Part shown: positions 49,118 to 59,251 of the stretch, one piece after another
Layout of the letters: each line of letters begins with the position of its first letter
Numbering within the stretch: position 1 is the stretch's first letter
Assembly: GCF_003173615.1 (NCBI RefSeq)
Contig: NZ_QGNA01000001.1
Location: 1,240,001-1,304,000 of the forward strand
Length of the DNA stretch: 64,000 nucleotides
Reading direction: 5' to 3'
Source: Falsiroseomonas bella
GTDB taxonomy: Bacteria > Pseudomonadota > Alphaproteobacteria > Acetobacterales > Acetobacteraceae
The notes under the pieces: model-generated
Database searches by the model: none
What the model saw: the letters and a program-made list of their open reading frames with translations, nothing else
Told to the model about the DNA's origin: nothing
Program-made: the position numbers and the translations under genes

Positions 49118-50058
49118 GCGCGGCCGCGCAAGCGGCGCCCGTCGCGGCGCCGCGCGCCCGCAACGCGATCTCGGGCATGCAGCGGCGCCGGCGGCGCACC
49201 GCCTGGCTGTTCCTGTCGCCGATGCTGCTGGTGCTGGCGCTGGTCGCCGGCTGGCCGCTGCTCCGCACGGTCTATTTCGCCTTCACCGATGCGACGCTGT
49301 TCGACATCGCCTTCCATGAGTTGGTGGGCGCGCAGAACTTCGCCTTCCTGGCCAGCGATCCCGACTGGTGGGCGGCGGTGCGCAACACGCTGATCTTCGC
49401 CACGGCGTCGGTCGCCATCGAGACCCTGCTCGGCCTGGTGATCGCGCTGACGCTCAATGCGCGGCTGCGCGGGCGCGGGCCGCTGCGCGCGGCGATGCTG
49501 ATCCCCTGGGCGATCCCGACCGTCGTCTCGGCGCAGATGTGGGGTTGGATGCTGCACGACCAGTACGGCGTCATCAACGCGGTGCTGCTCTCCCTCGGCG
49601 TCATCGCGACGCCCTGGGCCTGGGTGGCCGATCCCTCGCTGGCGCTGTGGTCGGTGGTGGCGGTGGACGTCTGGAAGACCACGCCCTTCATGGCGCTGCT
49701 GATCCTGGCCGCGTTGCAGCTGGTGCCGCGCGACGTCTATGAGGCGGCACGGATCGACGGGCTCGGGCCGGTCGGCATCTTCGTCCGCATCACCCTGCCG
49801 CTGATCCGGCCGGCGCTCATGGTGGCCGTGCTGTTCCGCGCGCTGGATGCGCTGCGCGTCTTCGACCTGATGTATGTGCTGACCGGCAACAGCCCCTCCA
49901 CCGCCTCCATGTCGGTCTATGCGCGGCAGCAGCTGGTGGATTTCCAGGATGTCGGCATGGGCTCCGCCGCCGCCACCTTCCTCGCGCTGGTGGTCGCCGC
50001 CTCCGCGGCGCTGATCATCGTGGCCGGCCGCGTGCGCTTCGACACGGCAGGGCGCTGA
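49114..50058 (+). CDS. Sugar ABC transporter permease, MalF type
   Basis: This 314-residue inner-membrane permease has about six helices and the EAA coupling loop DVYEAARIDGLGPVGIFVRI, which docks with the ATPase. WAIPTVVSAQMWGWMLHDQYG and VWKTTPFMALLILAALQL are typical of the MalF/UgpA class. GTG 49114 overlaps the receptor stop by GTGA. It pairs with the MalG-type gene one base downstream. Confidence 0.93.
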   Translation: MSAAAQAAPVAAPRARNAISGMQRRRRRTAWLFLSPMLLVLALVAGWPLLRTVYFAFTDATLFDIAFHELVGAQNFAFLASDPDWWAAVRNTLIFATASVAIETLLGLVIALTLNARLRGRGPLRAAMLIPWAIPTVVSAQMWGWMLHDQYGVINAVLLSLGVIATPWAWVADPSLALWSVVAVDVWKTTPFMALLILAALQLVPRDVYEAARIDGLGPVGIFVRITLPLIRPALMVAVLFRALDALRVFDLMYVLTGNSPSTASMSVYARQQLVDFQDVGMGSAAATFLALVVAASAALIIVAGRVRFDTAGR

Positions 50059-50059
50059 G

Positions 50060-50899
<840 letters not shown>

Positions 50900-50979
50900 C
50901 CCTGGCTTCCCTTTTCCCCGGATTGCGGAGACAACTCCGCAACGGGCCGCCCTCCCCGACGGCCCCCGAGGGAACGCCC

Positions 50980-52155
50980 ATGACGCCGCGCGGCCGCCAT
51001 TTCTTCGCCAATCCGGGCCCGACCAACATCCCGGACAGCATCCAGCAGGCCATCACCCACCACACGGTGGACTTCAACGGTCCCGACTTCCTCGCCGTCT
51101 ACGATGCCTGCATCGCCGGCCTGAAGCGCGTGCTGCGCACGCAGCAGCACCTGTTCATGTACACCGGCTCCGGCCACGCGGCCTGGGAAGCCACGCTGAC
51201 GAACCTGCTCTCCCCCGGCGACCGCATCCTGGTGATCGAGACGGGCCACTTCTCCGAATCCTGGGGCCGCATGGCGACAGATCTGGGCCTGGAGGTGGAG
51301 ACGCTGCCCGCCGATTGGCGCCGCGGCGTCGATTACGCGGCGCTGCGCACGGCGCTCGCCGCGGATGGCGCGCATCGCCTCAAGGCCGTCTGCGCCGTGC
51401 ACAACGAGACCTCCACCGGCATGACGCTCGACCTCGCGCGCATCCGCGCGCTGCTGGACGAGACGAAGCATCCCGCGCTGTTCCTGGTGGACACCATCTC
51501 CTCCCTCGGCTCGCTCGACTACCGGCATGACGAATGGGGCGTGGATGCCGCGGTCGGCGGCAGCCAGAAGGGGCTGATGCTGCCGGTGGGCTTCAGCTTC
51601 ACCGCCGTCTCCGAGAAGGGGTTTCGGGCGCACGAAGCTTCCCACCTGCCGAAGCACTACTTCCACTGGAGCCGCATGCTGGAGCGGCGGCACCGCAGCT
51701 TCATCGGCACGGTGCCCATCGCCCTGTTCTACGGCCTGCGGGAATCGCTGCGCCTGATCGAGGAGGAGGGGCTCGACAACGTCATCGCCCGCCACCATCG
51801 CCTGGCGGAGGCGGTGCGCCGCTGCGTGCGGCAATGGTCGGGCAATGACGGCCCGCAGCTTTTCTGCCTCTCGCCCGAGCGCGTCTCCGATTCCGTCAGC
51901 TCCATCCTGGTGCCGGAAGGCAGCGATGCGGAGGCGCTGCGCCGCCGCGTCGCCGGCATGAATGTCGCACTTGGCGGCGGGCTCGGCCGGCTTGGCGGCA
52001 AGGTCTTCCGGATCGGCCATCTCGGCGACCTGAACGAGCCGATGATTCTGGGCATCCTCGGCGCCACGGAGATCGGGCTGCGGCTGGAAGGCATGCCGCA
52101 TGCGCCGGGCGGCGTGGAGGCGGCGATGGCCTATCTGGCGGAGACCGCCGGCTGA
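50980..52155 (+). CDS. Class V aminotransferase, serine-glyoxylate type
   Basis: This 391-residue PLP enzyme opens with RHFFANPGPTNIPDSIQQAI, the start signature of serine- or alanine-glyoxylate aminotransferases. The catalytic Lys197 lies in VGGSQKGLMLPVGFSF, with HNETSTGMTLDL and FLVDTISSLGSLDYRHDEWG upstream. Expected reaction: an amino acid plus glyoxylate gives glycine and a keto acid. GAGGG lies nine bases ahead of ATG 50980. The link to the sugar importer upstream and the regulator downstream is by position only. Confidence 0.88.
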   Translation: MTPRGRHFFANPGPTNIPDSIQQAITHHTVDFNGPDFLAVYDACIAGLKRVLRTQQHLFMYTGSGHAAWEATLTNLLSPGDRILVIETGHFSESWGRMATDLGLEVETLPADWRRGVDYAALRTALAADGAHRLKAVCAVHNETSTGMTLDLARIRALLDETKHPALFLVDTISSLGSLDYRHDEWGVDAAVGGSQKGLMLPVGFSFTAVSEKGFRAHEASHLPKHYFHWSRMLERRHRSFIGTVPIALFYGLRESLRLIEEEGLDNVIARHHRLAEAVRRCVRQWSGNDGPQLFCLSPERVSDSVSSILVPEGSDAEALRRRVAGMNVALGGGLGRLGGKVFRIGHLGDLNEPMILGILGATEIGLRLEGMPHAPGGVEAAMAYLAETAG

Positions 52156-52162
52156 GAACGGC

Positions 52163-53173
52163 ATGCCGCGGCGCTATCTCGACCAGCGCCTGAAGCTGCC
52201 GCTGCTGCGCGTCGCCGATGCGCTGGAGGCGCATGGCAGCCTGCTCAAGGCGGCCTCCGCCCTCGGCCTCGGCCAGCCCGCGCTGTCGCGCAGCCTGCAG
52301 GAGCTGGAGGAGATCGCCGGCGCGCGGCTGTTCGAACGCCATCCGCGCGGCGTGCGGCCGACCGAGGAGGGCATGGTCATGGTGCGCACGGCGCGCCGCG
52401 TGCTGGCCGAGCTGCGCCGCGCCGACGAGGAGCTGGATGCCGTCGGCAGCGCGGAAGGCGGCAGCGTCGCGATCGGCGTGCTGCCCGTCGCTGCGGTGGG
52501 CGTGCTGCCGGGCGCGCTGATCCGGCTGAAGCAGCGCCATCCCGCCATCCAGGTGCGCCTGCAGCAGGGCCGCACGGAGGAATTGCTGGCGCTGCTCGCC
52601 GCGCGGGAAGTGGAACTGGTGGTCGGCCGGCTCTACGCGCCCTCACTGCCCGATGGCTTCCTGCGCGAGGCGCTGTGGGAGGAGCCGATCTCCGTCCTCG
52701 CCCGTGCTGACCATCCGATCCTGGCGCGCGAAGGCCCGGTGCCGAAAGAGGCGCTGCGCCGCTACGACCTGGTGCTGCCCACCGTCACGCAGCGCGTCGG
52801 GCAGGAGATCGAGCAGCTCTTGTCGCTGCTCGGCCTGATGCCCGCAGCGCCGCTGCGCTCCTCCTCCTACGGCTTCATCCGGGAGATGCTGCTGGCGACG
52901 GATTGCCTTTCCGTCATGCCGCGGCTGATGATGACGGGCGACCTGCTGCGCGGCGCGCTGCGCGTGGTGCCGCTGCCCATCCCGGCGCCGGCGCGGCCCG
53001 CGGGGCTGATCCTGCCGCCGGAATCCAGGCCATCGCCGGCCGCCGCGGCCTTCCTCGCCTGCCTGCGCGACCACCTGGCGGAGATTTCCGCCCGCGGGCT
53101 TGCCGATATGCCGAACAGTGATACCAAGCCGGCAAGAAGCAATAGGACTCGTCGCCGCGTCGGGCCTAGGTAG
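52163..53173 (+). CDS. LysR-family regulator, GbpR-like
   Basis: This 336-residue regulator begins RYLDQRLKLPLLRVADALEA. Its winged helix (SLLKAASALGLGQPALSRSL then QELEEIAGARLFERHPRGV) is followed by a LysR substrate domain (SVAIGVLPVAAVGVLPGALI). This N-terminus is characteristic of GbpR, which controls sugar-binding protein genes in agrobacteria. Location beside a sugar ABC importer agrees. Starting seven bases after the aminotransferase, it may be part of that transcript. It also lies directly upstream of the aromatic operon, which it could control instead. Confidence 0.88.
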   Translation: MPRRYLDQRLKLPLLRVADALEAHGSLLKAASALGLGQPALSRSLQELEEIAGARLFERHPRGVRPTEEGMVMVRTARRVLAELRRADEELDAVGSAEGGSVAIGVLPVAAVGVLPGALIRLKQRHPAIQVRLQQGRTEELLALLAAREVELVVGRLYAPSLPDGFLREALWEEPISVLARADHPILAREGPVPKEALRRYDLVLPTVTQRVGQEIEQLLSLLGLMPAAPLRSSSYGFIREMLLATDCLSVMPRLMMTGDLLRGALRVVPLPIPAPARPAGLILPPESRPSPAAAAFLACLRDHLAEISARGLADMPNSDTKPARSNRTRRRVGPR

Positions 53174-53195
53174 CGTCGCGGGACGGAGGAAACCC

Positions 53196-54164
53196 ATGCA
53201 GGGCGACGAGCCAGTCATGGACATCGCCCATCTGGGGCATGTCGAGCTGCTGACGCCGAAGCCGGAGGAGAGCCTCCGCTTCTTCCGCGACGTCATGGGC
53301 ATGACCGTCAGCGGCGAGAAGGGCGACAGCGTCTTCCTGCGCGGCTGGGACGACTACGAGCGCTATTCGCTGCAGCTCACGGCATCGCACACCTCCGGCC
53401 TCGGCCACGCCGCCTTCCGCACCCGCAGCGCGCAGGCGCTGGAGCGCCGGGTGGCCGCGCTGCGCGCCGATGGCGCCGAGGTGACGCGCACGGGAGAAAA
53501 CTTCGGCCATGGCGAGAGCTTCCGTTTCCGCGATCCGGACGGCCATGTCTTCGAGCTCTATTGGGAAACGGAGTGGTACGCGGCGCCGCCCGACCGCCGC
53601 CCCGCGCTGAAGAACCAGGCGGAACGCTATCCCGCGCGCGGCGTGAACGTGCGCCGTCTCGATCACTTCAACTGCCTCGCCGTGGATGTCCGCGCGTGCC
53701 GCGAATTCTTCCAGCGCACCCTCGGCTTGCGCTGCACGGAGCGCATCGAGCTCGACAGCGGGGAGGAAGCCGGGATGTGGCTGACCTCCAACAACAAATC
53801 CTACGACTTCGCCTTCACCAAGGAAGCGCATGGCGTGCCAGGGCGCTTCCACCACGTGACCTTCGCGCTCGACAGCCGCGAGGCGATCCTGCAGGCCGCC
53901 GACACCTTCCTCGAGGCCGGCGTCTTCATCGAGACGGGGCCGCACAAGCACGCGGTGCAGCAGACCTTCTTCCTCTATGTCTGGGAGCCCGGCGGCAACC
54001 GCGTGGAGGTGGCGCATGCCGGCGCGCGGCTGATCCTCGCGCCGGACTGGAAGACCATCACCTGGACCGAGGCCGAGCGGAAGAAGGGCCAGGCCTGGGG
54101 CCTGAAGACCATCGAGAGTTTCCATACGCACGGCACGCCGCCGTTGCCCGACAGCAAGAGGTAG
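53196..54164 (+). CDS. Type I extradiol (VOC) catechol-like dioxygenase
   Basis: This 322-residue enzyme has two VOC modules. The first (about 9-128) includes IAHLGHVELLTPKPEES; the second (about 150-275) carries the iron site: His157 (RRLDHFNCLAV), a His in FHHVTFAL (219-220) and Glu271 (NRVEVAH). HAVQQTFFLYVWEPGG is the usual approach to the Glu. It would open a catechol ring between C2 and C3. GGACGGAGGAAACCC precedes ATG 53196; ATG 53220 is an alternative. It leads an operon that is otherwise of the protocatechuate/gallate lower pathway, where the ring-opening enzyme is normally a LigB-type, so its substrate may differ. Confidence 0.85.
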   Translation: MQGDEPVMDIAHLGHVELLTPKPEESLRFFRDVMGMTVSGEKGDSVFLRGWDDYERYSLQLTASHTSGLGHAAFRTRSAQALERRVAALRADGAEVTRTGENFGHGESFRFRDPDGHVFELYWETEWYAAPPDRRPALKNQAERYPARGVNVRRLDHFNCLAVDVRACREFFQRTLGLRCTERIELDSGEEAGMWLTSNNKSYDFAFTKEAHGVPGRFHHVTFALDSREAILQAADTFLEAGVFIETGPHKHAVQQTFFLYVWEPGGNRVEVAHAGARLILAPDWKTITWTEAERKKGQAWGLKTIESFHTHGTPPLPDSKR

Positions 54165-54170
54165 ATCGAC

Positions 54171-54890
54171 ATGCCCGCCAACACCGCGCTCGTCGTCAGC
54201 GCCCATTCCGCCGATTTCGTCTGGCGCGCCGGCGGCGCCATCGCGCTGCATGCGGCGAAGGGCTGGGAAGTCACCGTGATCTGCCTGAGCTACGGCGAGC
54301 GCGGCGAGAGCGCGAAGCTGTGGCGCCAGCCCGGCATGACGATGGAGAAGGTGAAGGCCGGGCGCGAGGCGGAAGCGAAGCGCGCCGCGCAGGTGCTGGG
54401 CGTGCACGACATCCAGTTCTGGGACCTCGGCGACTACCCGATCAACCTGACCAACGAGGCCTTCTTCCGCCTGGTGGACGTGTTCCGCGCCATCCACCCG
54501 AAGTTCATGCTGACGCACTCCGAGAAGGACATCTACAACCACGACCACCCGGCGGTGACCGCCTGGGCGCAGAATGCGCGCATCACCGCGCAGGCGCATG
54601 GCCACAACCCGCACCAGAAGGTCCTGGGTGCGCCGCCGGTCTTCCTGTTCGAGCCGCACCAGCCCGAGCAGTGCGACTGGAAGCCGGACGTCCTGCTCGG
54701 CATCGACAGCGTGTGGGAGAAGAAGCGCGCCGCCATCGAGTGCATGGAAGGGCAGGAGCATCTGTGGGAGTATTACACCCGCGTGGCCCTGCAGCGCGGC
54801 GCGCAGGCGGCGCGGAACTCCGAGAAGAAGATCACCTATGGCGAGGGCTACCAGGCGGTGTTCCCGCATGTGGTGGAGACGCTGGCGTGA
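54171..54890 (+). CDS. galB: 4-Oxalomesaconate hydratase GalB (PIG-L/LmbE fold)
   Basis: This 239-residue zinc enzyme begins ALVVSAHSADFVWRAGGAIA, typical of GalB and different from the AHPDDE of ordinary PIG-L deacetylases. It continues LSYGERGESAKLWRQPGMT, LTHSEKDIYNHDHPAVTAWA, FEPHQPEQCDWKPDVLLGI and MEGQEHLWEYYTRVAL. GalB hydrates 4-oxalomesaconate to 4-carboxy-4-hydroxy-2-oxoadipate in gallate and protocatechuate 4,5-cleavage. It lies six bases after the dioxygenase and overlaps the hydrolase by GTGA. LigJ is the non-homologous equivalent. Confidence 0.92.
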   Translation: MPANTALVVSAHSADFVWRAGGAIALHAAKGWEVTVICLSYGERGESAKLWRQPGMTMEKVKAGREAEAKRAAQVLGVHDIQFWDLGDYPINLTNEAFFRLVDVFRAIHPKFMLTHSEKDIYNHDHPAVTAWAQNARITAQAHGHNPHQKVLGAPPVFLFEPHQPEQCDWKPDVLLGIDSVWEKKRAAIECMEGQEHLWEYYTRVALQRGAQAARNSEKKITYGEGYQAVFPHVVETLA

Positions 54891-55705
54891 GCTTCCGGGC
54901 ACCTCCGCGCCGCGCCGGCTTCGTCGAGAGGCCGGATGGCGCGCGCATCGCCTACGAGGTCACGGGCGAAGGCCCGGCCATCGTCTTCGCGCATGGGCTC
55001 GGCGGCAACCTGATGTCCTGGTGGCAGCAGGTGGCGCATTTCGCGCCGCGCCACACCTGCGTCGCCTTCTCGCATCGCGGCTTCTTTCCTTCCGTCGCGC
55101 CGGCGGGCGGGCCGGACCCTGCCGAATACGCAGGCGATCTCGCCGCGCTGGTGGATGCGCTGGACCTCGGCGAGATCCGCATCGTCTGCCAGTCCATGGG
55201 CGGCTGGACCGGCGTGGAATACGCGCTGCTGCGTCCGGGCCGCGTGAAGGCGCTGGTGCTGGGGGCCACGATCGGCACGCTCGATCCGCGCCAGGCGCCG
55301 GGCGGCGCGCCGACGCATGACGCGGCGGCGGCGCGGGCCGAGCTGGTCGCGCGCGGCATCAACCCCGCCGCCGGCGCCCGCATGGCGGAGGAGCAGCCGG
55401 CGCTGCACCACCTCTACAACCACATCTACAGCCTGAGCCAGGGCTTCGACCGCGAGGCGGTGCGCGCGAAGCTCTACGCCATGCGCAATCGCGCGCCCGC
55501 GAGCTTCGGCGCGGCGAACACGCCTGTGCTCTTCGTGCCGAGCGAGGAGGATGTGGTGCTGCCCTATTCCGGCAGCGCGATGGCCGCGGCCGTGCCCGGC
55601 GCTCGCGCCGTCACGCTGCGACGCGCCGGCCATTCGGGCCATTTCGAGCGCGCGGCGGAGTTCAACGCCATCGTCGAGGCGTTCTTCCGCGAGGTGGGCG
55701 CATGA
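54887..55705 (+). CDS. Alpha/beta hydrolase within the aromatic operon
   Basis: This 272-residue hydrolase has a standard catalytic triad layout: oxyanion region [16 protein letters not shown], nucleophile elbow CQSMGGWTG, acid region [14 protein letters not shown] and the His motif [15 protein letters not shown]. It could hydrolyse a meta-cleavage product or an ester or lactone. Its exact role in an operon with LigI as well is unclear. GTG 54887 overlaps galB; the stop overlaps ligK by ATGA. Confidence 0.87.
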   Translation: MSFRAPPRRAGFVERPDGARIAYEVTGEGPAIVFAHGLGGNLMSWWQQVAHFAPRHTCVAFSHRGFFPSVAPAGGPDPAEYAGDLAALVDALDLGEIRIVCQSMGGWTGVEYALLRPGRVKALVLGATIGTLDPRQAPGGAPTHDAAAARAELVARGINPAAGARMAEEQPALHHLYNHIYSLSQGFDREAVRAKLYAMRNRAPASFGAANTPVLFVPSEEDVVLPYSGSAMAAAVPGARAVTLRRAGHSGHFERAAEFNAIVEAFFREVGA

Positions 55706-56385
55706 CGGTGGTCAAGCGCAATCCGCCGCGCGTGGCGCCGGAGATCGCGGCGCAGTTCGCACCCTATGGCGTCGCGACGATCCATGAGGCGCAGGGCCGC
55801 AAGGGGCTGCTGCAATCCCACATGCGGCCGATCTATCCGCGCGCACGCGCCATCGGCACGGCGGTGACCGTCTCGATCCCGCCGGCCGACAACTGGATGA
55901 TCCATGTCGCGGTGGAACAGTGCCGCAAGGGCGACATCCTGGTCGTCGCGCCGACCTCGCCCTCCGACGCCGGCTATTTCGGCGAGCTTCTGGCCTGCTC
56001 GCTCGCCGCACGCGGCGTGGTCGGGCTGGTGATCGAGGCCGGCTGCCGCGACGTCGCCGCACTGGAGGAGATGGGCTTTCCGGTCTGGTCGAAGGCGATC
56101 TCCGCCCAGGGCACCGTGAAGGAGACGCTCGGCAGCGTGAATCTTCCGGTCGTGATAGCGGGACAATCCGTGGACCCCGGCGACCTGATCGTCGGCGATG
56201 ATGACGGCGTCGTCGTCGTGAAGCGCGCGGAGGCCGACGCGGTGCTCAAGGCCAGCGCCGCGCGCGAGGCGAAGGAGAACGCCACGCGCGCCCGCCTCAA
56301 GGCCGGCGAGCTCGGCCTCGACATCTACGGCATGCGGGACGCGCTGGCGAAGAAGGGCCTGCGCTACGAGGATGCGGATGCCTGA
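55702..56385 (+). CDS. ligK: 4-Carboxy-4-hydroxy-2-oxoadipate aldolase / oxaloacetate decarboxylase
   Basis: This is a 227-residue class II (metal) aldolase of the RraA-like HMG/CHA aldolase family (LigK/GalC/ProA). It shows [58 protein letters not shown], and [18 protein letters not shown] with the metal/substrate Arg-Asp pair. It cleaves the GalB product into pyruvate and oxaloacetate. RraA itself is shorter and lacks this aldolase tail. Coupled by overlaps on both sides. Confidence 0.92.
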   Translation: MTVVKRNPPRVAPEIAAQFAPYGVATIHEAQGRKGLLQSHMRPIYPRARAIGTAVTVSIPPADNWMIHVAVEQCRKGDILVVAPTSPSDAGYFGELLACSLAARGVVGLVIEAGCRDVAALEEMGFPVWSKAISAQGTVKETLGSVNLPVVIAGQSVDPGDLIVGDDDGVVVVKRAEADAVLKASAAREAKENATRARLKAGELGLDIYGMRDALAKKGLRYEDADA

Positions 56386-57241
56386 GCCCGTCGCCCTTCG
56401 CGCCGCCATCGGTCGCTACCCGCACACCGAGGCAATCCTCTCCGGCGCCATCGCCTCGCCGCTGCTCAGGCTCGACTGCGCCGACCTGCCCGTGCCGAGC
56501 CGTGCCTTCGCGCCGATGGTGCGGGAGGCGCGCTACGACGTCAGCGAGATGGCGATCGCGACCTTCCTGATGGCGAAGGCCTGGGGCAAGCCGCTCGTCC
56601 TGCTGCCGGTCACGCTCGCCGCGCGCTTCCAGGAAGGTGCGCTGCTCTGCCGCAAGGACGGCCCGGTGCAGCGGCCGGAAGACCTCGTCGGCAAGCGCGT
56701 CGGCGTGCGCGCCTACAGCCAGACCACGGCCCTCTGGCTGCGCGGCGTGCTGGCGGAGCGGCACGGCGTCGCCGCCGATGCCGTGCAATGGGTGACCTTC
56801 GAGGACGCGCATGTCGCCGAGTATCGCGACCCGCCCTTCGTGGAACGCGCGCCGAAGGGATCGGATCTGCTGGCCATGCTGAAGGACGGCGCGCTCGACG
56901 CCGCGATCTTCGGCAACGACATGCCGAACGACCCCGCGCTGCGCACGGTCTTTCCCGACGTCGCCTCGGCCGGCGCCGCATTTCGGGCGCAGCACGGCTT
57001 CGTGCCGGTGAACCACCTGGTCTGCGTGCGGCAGGAACTGGCGGAGAGCCAGCCGGCGCTGGTCGTCGAAGTCGCGCGCCTGTTCCGCGCCGCGACGGCC
57101 GGCAGCGGCCTGCCGCAGGGCCGCGCCGCGCTCGATCCGGCCATCGCGCTCGCCATCCGCTACTGCACGGAACAGGGGCTGCTGCCCCACACGCTGACGC
57201 TCGACGCCGCCTGGGCCGGCCTGCCCGCCGGCATCGCCTGA
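56378..57241 (+). CDS. Cytosolic binding-protein-like decarboxylase homologue
   Basis: This 287-residue protein resembles the 4,5-dihydroxyphthalate decarboxylase family, which is derived from periplasmic binding proteins but cytosolic. It reads [56 protein letters not shown] and [19 protein letters not shown]. There is no signal peptide. The start is ATG 56378 (GAGG six bases upstream) or ATG 56372. It is more diverged than the homologue at 62.7 kb. In this operon it may decarboxylate an aromatic acid before or after ring opening. A non-catalytic role is possible. Confidence 0.72.
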   Translation: MPEPVALRAAIGRYPHTEAILSGAIASPLLRLDCADLPVPSRAFAPMVREARYDVSEMAIATFLMAKAWGKPLVLLPVTLAARFQEGALLCRKDGPVQRPEDLVGKRVGVRAYSQTTALWLRGVLAERHGVAADAVQWVTFEDAHVAEYRDPPFVERAPKGSDLLAMLKDGALDAAIFGNDMPNDPALRTVFPDVASAGAAFRAQHGFVPVNHLVCVRQELAESQPALVVEVARLFRAATAGSGLPQGRAALDPAIALAIRYCTEQGLLPHTLTLDAAWAGLPAGIA

Positions 57242-57270
57242 AGCGGCACCTCAAGGGAGGACGAACCAAC

Positions 57271-58257
57271 ATGCACGCCATCACCCGCCGCGCGGCGCTG
57301 CGCGGGCTTGCCGCCGGCGCGCTCGCGCTGCCGGCACTCGCGCATGCGCAGCAGGGCTGGCCCAACCGGCCGGTCCGCGTGATCGTGCCCTTCACGCCGG
57401 GCGGCAGCACGGACATCCTCGCCCGCGCGCTGTCCACCGAGTTGCAGGAAACCCTCGGCCAGCCCTTCGTGGTCGAGAACCGCGCCGGCGCCGGTGGCAC
57501 GCTGGGGTCGGAGGTCGTCGCCCGCGCCGCGCCCGACGGCCACACGATCATGATGGGGCATATCGGCACGCTGGCGGTGAACCCCTCTCTCTACCGTAAC
57601 CTCAGCTTCGACACCGTCACCTCCTTCCAGCCGATCGTGCTGGTGGCGATCGTGCCGAACATCCTGGTGGTGAATCCGCGCAAGGTGGCGGCCAGCAACG
57701 TGCAGGAGTTCATCGCGCTGGCGAAGCGCGATCCGCGCGGCCTCACCTACGGATCGGGCGGCAACGGCTCCGCCGCGCATATCGCCGCGGTCGCCTTCAG
57801 CGACGCCACCGGGATCGAGATGACCCATGTGCCCTATCGCGGCACCGGCCCGATGATGACCGACCTGATCGCCGGCACCATCGACCTGACGATGACCGGC
57901 GGCCCGCCCGCTCTGCCGCCGGTGCGTGCCGGGCAGCTGCGCGCGCTCGGCGTCTCCTCGCTGCAGCGCCTGTCCAGCGCGCCCGAGATCCCGACCATCG
58001 CGGAGCAGGGCGTGCCCGGCTTCGACGCGACGCAGTGGTATGGCCTGGTGGCGCCCGCCGGCACGCCGCGCGCGGTCGTGGATCGCCTGAATGCCGAAAG
58101 CGCGCGTATCCTGCGCGGTGACAAGCTGCGTGCGCGGCTCGAGGCGGAAGGTGCCGATCCGGCCCCTGGCACGCCGGAGCAGTTCCGCGACCTGATCGTC
58201 GCGGAGCGCGAGCGCTGGGGCGCGCTGATCCGCCGCGCCAATGTGCGCGCCGACTGA
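57271..58257 (+). CDS. Bug/TctC-family receptor 1 of the aromatic operon
   Basis: This 328-residue periplasmic binding protein has a Tat-like signal (ITRRAALRGLAAGALALPAL, cut near AHAQ) and the Bug core PNRPVRVIVPFTPGGSTDIL. It continues LGQPFVVENRAGAGGTLGSE and VPYRGTGPMMTDLIAGTIDL. It probably captures the aromatic or dicarboxylate substrate. GGGAGG precedes ATG 57271 by ten bases. A second Bug gene follows 25 bases on; no TctAB permease is present. Confidence 0.93.
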   Translation: MHAITRRAALRGLAAGALALPALAHAQQGWPNRPVRVIVPFTPGGSTDILARALSTELQETLGQPFVVENRAGAGGTLGSEVVARAAPDGHTIMMGHIGTLAVNPSLYRNLSFDTVTSFQPIVLVAIVPNILVVNPRKVAASNVQEFIALAKRDPRGLTYGSGGNGSAAHIAAVAFSDATGIEMTHVPYRGTGPMMTDLIAGTIDLTMTGGPPALPPVRAGQLRALGVSSLQRLSSAPEIPTIAEQGVPGFDATQWYGLVAPAGTPRAVVDRLNAESARILRGDKLRARLEAEGADPAPGTPEQFRDLIVAERERWGALIRRANVRAD

Positions 58258-58282
58258 GTCCGTGAATGGGAGGCCAAGGAAG

Positions 58283-59251
58283 ATGACTCGTATCAGCCGT
58301 CGCGCCGCGCTTGCCGCGGCCCTGTCCCTGCCGGCGCTCGGCGCGCGCGCGCAGACCTTCAGTCGTCCCGTGCGCATCGTCGTGCCCTTCGGCACGGGTG
58401 GCGTCGCGGACCTCACCGCACGCGCGGTCGCCCAGCAGATCGCGCCGCTGCAGGGCCAGCCCGTGGTGGTGGAGAACCGGCCGGGTGCCGGTGGCATCGT
58501 CGCGATGCAGGCGCTGGCCGGCGCGCCGGCCGATGGCCACACGCTGATGGTCGCCAGCAACGGCACCGCGATCAGCGCCAGCCTGTTCCGCAACCTGCCG
58601 CTCGATCCGCTGAAGGACCTCGCGCCGATCGTCACGATGGGCGCCTTCCCAATCGCCGTGGTCGTGAAGCCGGATTCGCCGATCAAGGACATCGCCGACC
58701 TCGTCGCGCGGATGAAGGCGGCGCCGGGCCGGCTGAACATCGGCACCATCACCCGCGGCAGCACCCAGAACCTCTCGGCCGAGCTGTTCAAGATCCGCAC
58801 CGCGACCCAGGCCGAGACGGTGGTCTTCCCGCAGACGCCGCAGCTCGTCACCGCGGTGCTGCGCGGTGACGTGGATGCGGCCTTCGAGATCACCGGCCCG
58901 ATCTTCGGCCAGATCCAGTCCGGCGCGCTGCGCGTGCTCGGCGTCACCTCGGCAGAGCGGGCGGCGAACCTGCCGAACGTGGCGACGCTGATGGAGCAGG
59001 GCGTGCCCGATTACGACGTGGCCTCCTGGAACGCGCTCGTCGCGCGCGCCGGCACGCCGGCCGAGGCGATCACCGCGATCAACCGCGCCGTGAACGAGGC
59101 GCTGGCGAAGCCCGAGCTGCGCAACGCGTTGACCGCGGTCGGCGTCGAGCCGAAGGGCGGCACGCCGGAGCAGATGGGGCGCCTGCTCGCCGCCGACATC
59201 GCCCGGTGGGCGGAGGTGATCGAGAAGGCCGGGATCGAGCGGCAAGGATGA
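58283..59251 (+). CDS. Bug/TctC-family receptor 2 of the aromatic operon
   Basis: This is a 322-residue periplasmic binding protein. Signal ISRRAALAAALSLPALGARA leads to FSRPVRIVVPFGTGGVADLT, GQPVVVENRPGAGGIVAMQA and VLRGDVDAAFEITGPIFGQI. It is clearly diverged from its neighbour, so it is an old duplicate or separate acquisition and probably binds another ligand. ATG 58283 has AAGGA just ahead. Its stop overlaps the ligI start by ATGA. Confidence 0.93.
   Translation: MTRISRRAALAAALSLPALGARAQTFSRPVRIVVPFGTGGVADLTARAVAQQIAPLQGQPVVVENRPGAGGIVAMQALAGAPADGHTLMVASNGTAISASLFRNLPLDPLKDLAPIVTMGAFPIAVVVKPDSPIKDIADLVARMKAAPGRLNIGTITRGSTQNLSAELFKIRTATQAETVVFPQTPQLVTAVLRGDVDAAFEITGPIFGQIQSGALRVLGVTSAERAANLPNVATLMEQGVPDYDVASWNALVARAGTPAEAITAINRAVNEALAKPELRNALTAVGVEPKGGTPEQMGRLLAADIARWAEVIEKAGIERQG

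Noticed and set aside
54171-54890. Annotation as a generic PIG-L/LmbE deacetylase
   Set aside because: The AHSADF and HSEKDIYNHDHP motifs and the ligK/ligI neighbours fit GalB far better than the AHPDDE deacetylases.
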